DNA from: Psilocybe azurescens
Taxonomy: Eukaryota > Basidiomycota > Agaricomycetes > Agaricales > Agrocybaceae
Length of the DNA stretch: 64,000 nucleotides
Reading direction: 5' to 3'
NCBI GenBank assembly: GCA_023853785.1
Contig: JAJIRX010000584.1
Location: 62,001-126,000, forward strand
Under the pieces are notes generated by a model that worked only from the letters and a program-made list of their open reading frames with translations, did no database searches and had not been told where the DNA came from. Both the position numbers and the translations under genes were made by a program. Position 1 is the first letter of the stretch; every line of letters begins with the position of its first letter. This document shows, piece by piece, positions 60,514 to 64,000 of the stretch.

Positions 60514-60835
60514 AATCGATCGGAGTCACGTTAACACAGCGACAGGCAGACTCGACATTCATTGGCCAACAACACTGTCCCGGAATTTAAAAAAAACATT
60601 CCCAGATCATTTTCAATCGCATAGATAAGATAAGATCATAATCATAAATTACTCTTGTCTCGTCGTTATGTACATGATGGGGATGCTTGCATGAACTATA
60701 AACACAATGACAACGTGTGAAGCTATATGATGCTTGAAGGATTAAATGCAGTGGTATATGATTCGAGCAACGCTCGCATGGTCAGACTCGATAACCTTGG
60801 GAAAAGAAAACGACCTGTCAGAGTGTCCACGTGGC
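60514..60835. other. Short intergenic stretch
   Basis: 322 bp between the 5' end of the threonyl-tRNA synthetase gene and the stop of the CstF-64 gene on the same strand. It holds the synthetase promoter. No element is named. Confidence 0.35.
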
Positions 60836-62908
60836 TCATGTGGTACCAAGTGCTCCCCCAAAACGGCTCCGCTGTAGGTTACAAAATAAAAACGTTCAAT
60901 GTCGAGTCACCAAGCTGTCAGTAGCGTGGAACCACGTACCAGTTCCATGATAGCAGCCCTCTCAGTTTCTGCCACTGCGTTAATTTGCTCCTGAGTCATG
61001 CTCAGAACCTGCAGCAACATCTCCTAATTATAATCCAAAACAATGATGATCAGAAACCCATTCAAGGTGGTGAGAAAAGAGACACAAAGAGAACGAGGCT
61101 CACCCGTTGCTTTTCGTCGATCTCAACTGCGCCAGTAGTTGGTTGAGCTGCAGGTGGCTGCTGCTGCTGCTGCACGGGCGGAGGTGCTTGTACCTGTGTA
61201 GGCGCCGGCGGCGGTCGATAAAACTGTTGCGGTTGCGGTGCTTGCGGTGCGAGATGATGTGAAAATATTGCCGAAGCCGGAGGCGTCGACATCATAGGTG
61301 GTTGCATTGCTGGCATAGGTTGAGGATGCTGTAGGCCCTGCGGCGGGAACGGTGGCATTTGTGGAGGGTACTGTCCGGGACCCGGCTGCATATGGTGTTG
61401 TTGTTGTAAATGAGGAGGCAAAGGAGGCAGAGGCGCCATCGACCCTCGATTGGCAGACGAGGGCGGGAGTGGTGCCGCCGTTGGCCCGGACGATCCTCGA
61501 GACGAGGCAAGCATGCGTTCTAGGATGTTCGTGTCAACAATTTTGCTTAGTAGGAGAGACTGGAAAAGCGCATATGAGAGCTGTGGGTGCTTGATGAGCA
61601 GTGTCCGAGCTTGTTCAGGGTGGGTGATCACAAAAGCCTACAGTCTCATCAGTAAAAAAACTGATGCAAACGATGCTGAAGTAGCTACCTTCATTTGGGC
61701 CAATACTTCCATAGTCTGATGCTCTGGCATGGTCGCCAGCGTTCGGCTGATATGGTCAAGAGCTGAAGCGCCCTTTGGTATGGGAATACCTGGCGGAATA
61801 TTGGCGAGGAAAGCGTCTGGGTCATTCGCTCGACCGCGGCCACCTCCTCCTGCAGGCCATTGCGAACGAGGCTCAGACGGTCCAGGATAACCACCATCTA
61901 GGATTTCTCCTCTCACAGTAGTCTTTCCTTCAAGGAAAGGATCGGAATCGGCCAGATCAATACGGAGTGGTCGTCCACCACAGTCAGTGTTATTGAGGTT
62001 GCGAACAGCTGAAAGTGCGGTTTCATGATCTTTTTGGGCGAGTTCACAATAGAGAAACATAGATTTGCGATTTTTTTGGGACAGATTGAGGCAGAGAATA
62101 CAGTATAATTTTGTTCGGTCACGATGTACGAGAACAATGGGATGATGGTCGTTTATCATTGGATGCAAGAGCAGAGTGTGACGCGCGGGATCGCGATTCA
62201 AGCGAGGACAAGTTTGATACGTCCATGATGTTGATAAAATTAGGCATTCGCAGATTGAAGAGTTATATATTGAGGAGATCCCGGAATATTCAGGAGGTTC
62301 ATGGATATTGAGGAGATTCACGGATGTTCAGATTCATGGATTTTGAGGAGATTCATGGATGTTCAGATTGAGGGAGATTGAGGAATGTTCCAGGTGTTGA
62401 GGGATATTGAGGAGATTCATCAATATTGCAGATTGAAGAACGTGCAAGAACAGGTCAACGGGTTTGAGGATCACGTTCGTTCGTAACAGGAGATGTGAAG
62501 ATTTGATAATGTTGAGATAAGAAATTTGATTCGGTGAAAAGAATGGACTTGAGGTCAGACACAAGACATGTTAATACGCGAGAGAAAAGAGGATAACGGT
62601 ACCTGCGAATTCACAGAAACCATAGCCTTTTGGTTTTGCTGTGTCTCTATCAAAGACGAGTCTGCACGGAGATCACAACGAAGTTTAATTGTGGTGGTTC
62701 TCGAACCAAAGTAGTCACGGCGTTCACGATACCTAAATCCTACAACTTGACCGACGGTCTTGAATATGCCCACGAGTTGTTCTTCCGTCATGTTATAGGG
62801 CACATTGCCGACTAGTTATGAAACGGAATGAAATGGATGAACAAAAGATCCTCAGGCCCGCTGATAGAAGGACGTACCGAACACCACTTTACTATTACTA
62901 TTGGACAT
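60836..62908 (-). CDS. Cleavage stimulation factor subunit CstF-64 / Rna15 homologue
   Basis: RNA-binding subunit of the mRNA 3'-end cleavage machinery. The RRM is split over three exons: MSNSNSKVVF, then VGNVPYNMTEEQLVGIFKTV, then LVFDRDTAKPKGYGFCEFA, and after a 573-nt intron DHETALSAVRNLNNTDCGGR. It is followed by the hinge that binds CstF-77 (LDHISRTLATMPEHQTMEVL, VITHPEQARTLLIKHPQLSY). A Pro/Gln-rich middle follows and then the C-terminal helix bundle (EMLLQVLSMTQEQINAVAET), which in relatives binds Pcf11. The last exon adds RSRFGGALGTT and ends at the TGA at 60836. Exon phases agree at every junction that I checked. It is divergent from the small heat-shock gene. Confidence 0.92.
62280..62445. 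repeat. Imperfect minisatellite inside the CstF-64 intron
   Basis: A motif near TTGAGGAGATTCATGGATGT recurs from 62308, 62343 and, more diverged, 62406, with partial copies between. It lies wholly in the 573-nt intron 62030..62602 and is not coding. Confidence 0.7.
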
Positions 62909-63642
62909 GGCAGTGCAGATGGTGAGAATTTTATTTGGACTTGGAAACAATCTGTACGCAGTAGGACGTTGAGAGTACACAACCCAAGAACCACGAACGG
63001 AACCATGTCATGTCATGTGACACCTACGGGTCTGACCGAGCTTACCGGGGCTGTGCCTTTTATTTACCGAAGATGCGTGGGGACAAACACATGCTGACGG
63101 TCTCCCACTCCAACTATGCCCGCTCCCAACCCGCTCCCTAAGTTTCCAACGAGTTAACGTTGATCCACCCCCACTGCGCTTTCACCGCTTTGCAAGGCCA
63201 TTTTGAACCCCCGATGTCTTTAGCACATTGCATTGCAATACGTATTATCTGTTTGTCAAATCTGAATTGACTAAGCGCACCGATTTCGTCATATCCTCCA
63301 GCACAGCCATCGGCGCCACTCCCAGCTGCTTCGCTCGATCCTCACTAATCGTCCACAAGGGACCACAATTCTTTTGCTATGCAATCAGACCGACATCGGC
63401 CAGCGGAATATGACTCGGGGTGCACTCGTAGGTCCTGCCGGGATCTTGCCTAGGTACTCTTTAGACACCGAATCCTCCCGATCTCCAGGTTCACCTGTAT
63501 GAGTCACGCCTCGCCCAGATTCTCGCCTCTCGATTACTCTAGATGAATCGGGACATGATTCTTTCTATAAAATGCGGACTCCATGAAAAATGGCTTGCTC
63601 ATCCAAATACCTCACTACCCACAGGCCCTTTCAGCAAGCTTA
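62909..63642. promoter_or_regulatory. Divergent promoter region, CstF-64 / small heat-shock gene
   Basis: 730 bp between the two starts. A TATAAA box at 63566..63571 sits 72 bp before the chosen heat-shock start. I could not find a clean repeated nGAAn heat-shock element. Confidence 0.45.
63566..63571 (+). promoter_or_regulatory. TATA box of the HSP20 gene
   Basis: TATAAA in the context TTCTATAAAATG. The distance to the start favours ATGs at 63643 or 63670 over the one at 63583. Confidence 0.5.
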
Positions 63643-64000
63643 ATGACCACTTCAAAGCAGCGACCGAGCATGGCCATAGCACGAACCGACTCCCTCACCT
63701 TTCAGCAATGCCAAGGCCCTGCGTTTATACAAGCAGTAAACCGCGCCGCCAATCTCAAAATTCTGGCGGCTCTCAAGTCAGGCAAGCTACGCATAGTTGA
63801 ACCTCCAAAGCCGACTCAGACTATGCCGATAGCGAGCTACACACCTCGGTCAGTATATTTATTATCAGTTTCCTCTTAATCACTCACCTCATCTATTTAT
63901 AGCATGGATGTTATTGACGACCCATCCTCCCCAAATCTATCTGCTATATTCGAAATACCAGGAATAAAGACAGAGAACATAAAGTTGTACATTGGCGATG
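63643..64000 (+). CDS. Small heat-shock protein (HSP20/alpha-crystallin), 3' end outside window
   Basis: Exon 1 (63643..63848) and exon 2 (from 63903) join in frame across a 54-nt intron, splitting the Arg codon of TPR. The junction reads ASYTPRMDVIDDP and then NLSAIFEIPGIKTENIKLYI, the start of an alpha-crystallin domain in which relatives read P-R-M-D-hydrophobic..A-x-F-E-L-P-G-hydrophobic. HSP20 proteins are ATP-independent chaperones that hold unfolding proteins. The N-terminal arm (MTTSKQRPSMAIARTDSLTF) is unconserved, so the start is uncertain; 63670 has a better Kozak context. The gene continues past the right edge. Confidence 0.8.

Overview
The window is fungal nuclear DNA, most likely from a mushroom-forming basidiomycete (Agaricomycetes). 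Genes are dense on both strands and cut by many short introns, mostly about 50-60 nt with GT..AG ends. The gene content fits: an F-box/leucine-rich-type protein, a relic NACHT-WD40 gene, a DUR3-type symporter, and single-copy housekeeping genes resembling basidiomycete versions. No bacterial operon, phage or CRISPR feature was seen.

Layout: 1-1026 (-) partial type II membrane protein, unknown; 1170-2962 (-) cytosolic seryl-tRNA synthetase; 3619-5581 (+) F-box-like protein; 7381-9238 (+) JIP5/WDR55 ribosome-biogenesis WD protein; 10631-12929 (+) ALDH7-type aldehyde dehydrogenase; 13500-15172 (+) uncharacterised multi-exon protein; 16248-18190 (-) a doubtful, fragmentary gene; 18599-18688 (+) tRNA-Asn(GTT) with an intron; 19560-24505 (-) SET1 histone H3K4 methyltransferase; 24879-26144 (-) Ser/Pro-rich protein; 27485-30484 (-) secreted S41 peptidase; 31531-34600 (+) decayed NACHT-WD40 gene; 35403-38640 (+) dynamin-like GTPase; 39954-42312 (+) single-pass membrane protein; 42777-44943 (-) DUF1308 protein; 45341-46926 (-) 2OG-Fe(II) oxygenase; 47472-50090 (+) DUR3-like symporter with lesions; 50605-50766 a near-perfect 58-nt inverted repeat; 51319-57112 (+) VPS15; 57299-60513 (-) threonyl-tRNA synthetase; 60836-62908 (-) CstF-64/Rna15; 63643-end (+) small heat-shock protein, partial.

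The genes do not form a pathway. They are mostly independent housekeeping loci for translation, chromatin, mRNA 3'-end formation, autophagy/PI3K and ribosome biogenesis. A more accessory stretch lies at about 27-36 kb, with the secreted peptidase, the NLR-type relic and the dynamin.

The strongest window-wide signal is technical or evolutionary. Conserved proteins repeatedly lose frame by exactly one base, nearly always inside a homopolymer run. I located at least twelve such sites in eight genes. Most look like a missing base, which points to sequencing or assembly indels rather than decay. The DUR3-like gene differs: it also has a 10-bp duplication and an in-frame TGA at a position where tryptophan is expected. 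Exon borders were assigned by eye and may be off by a base or two.
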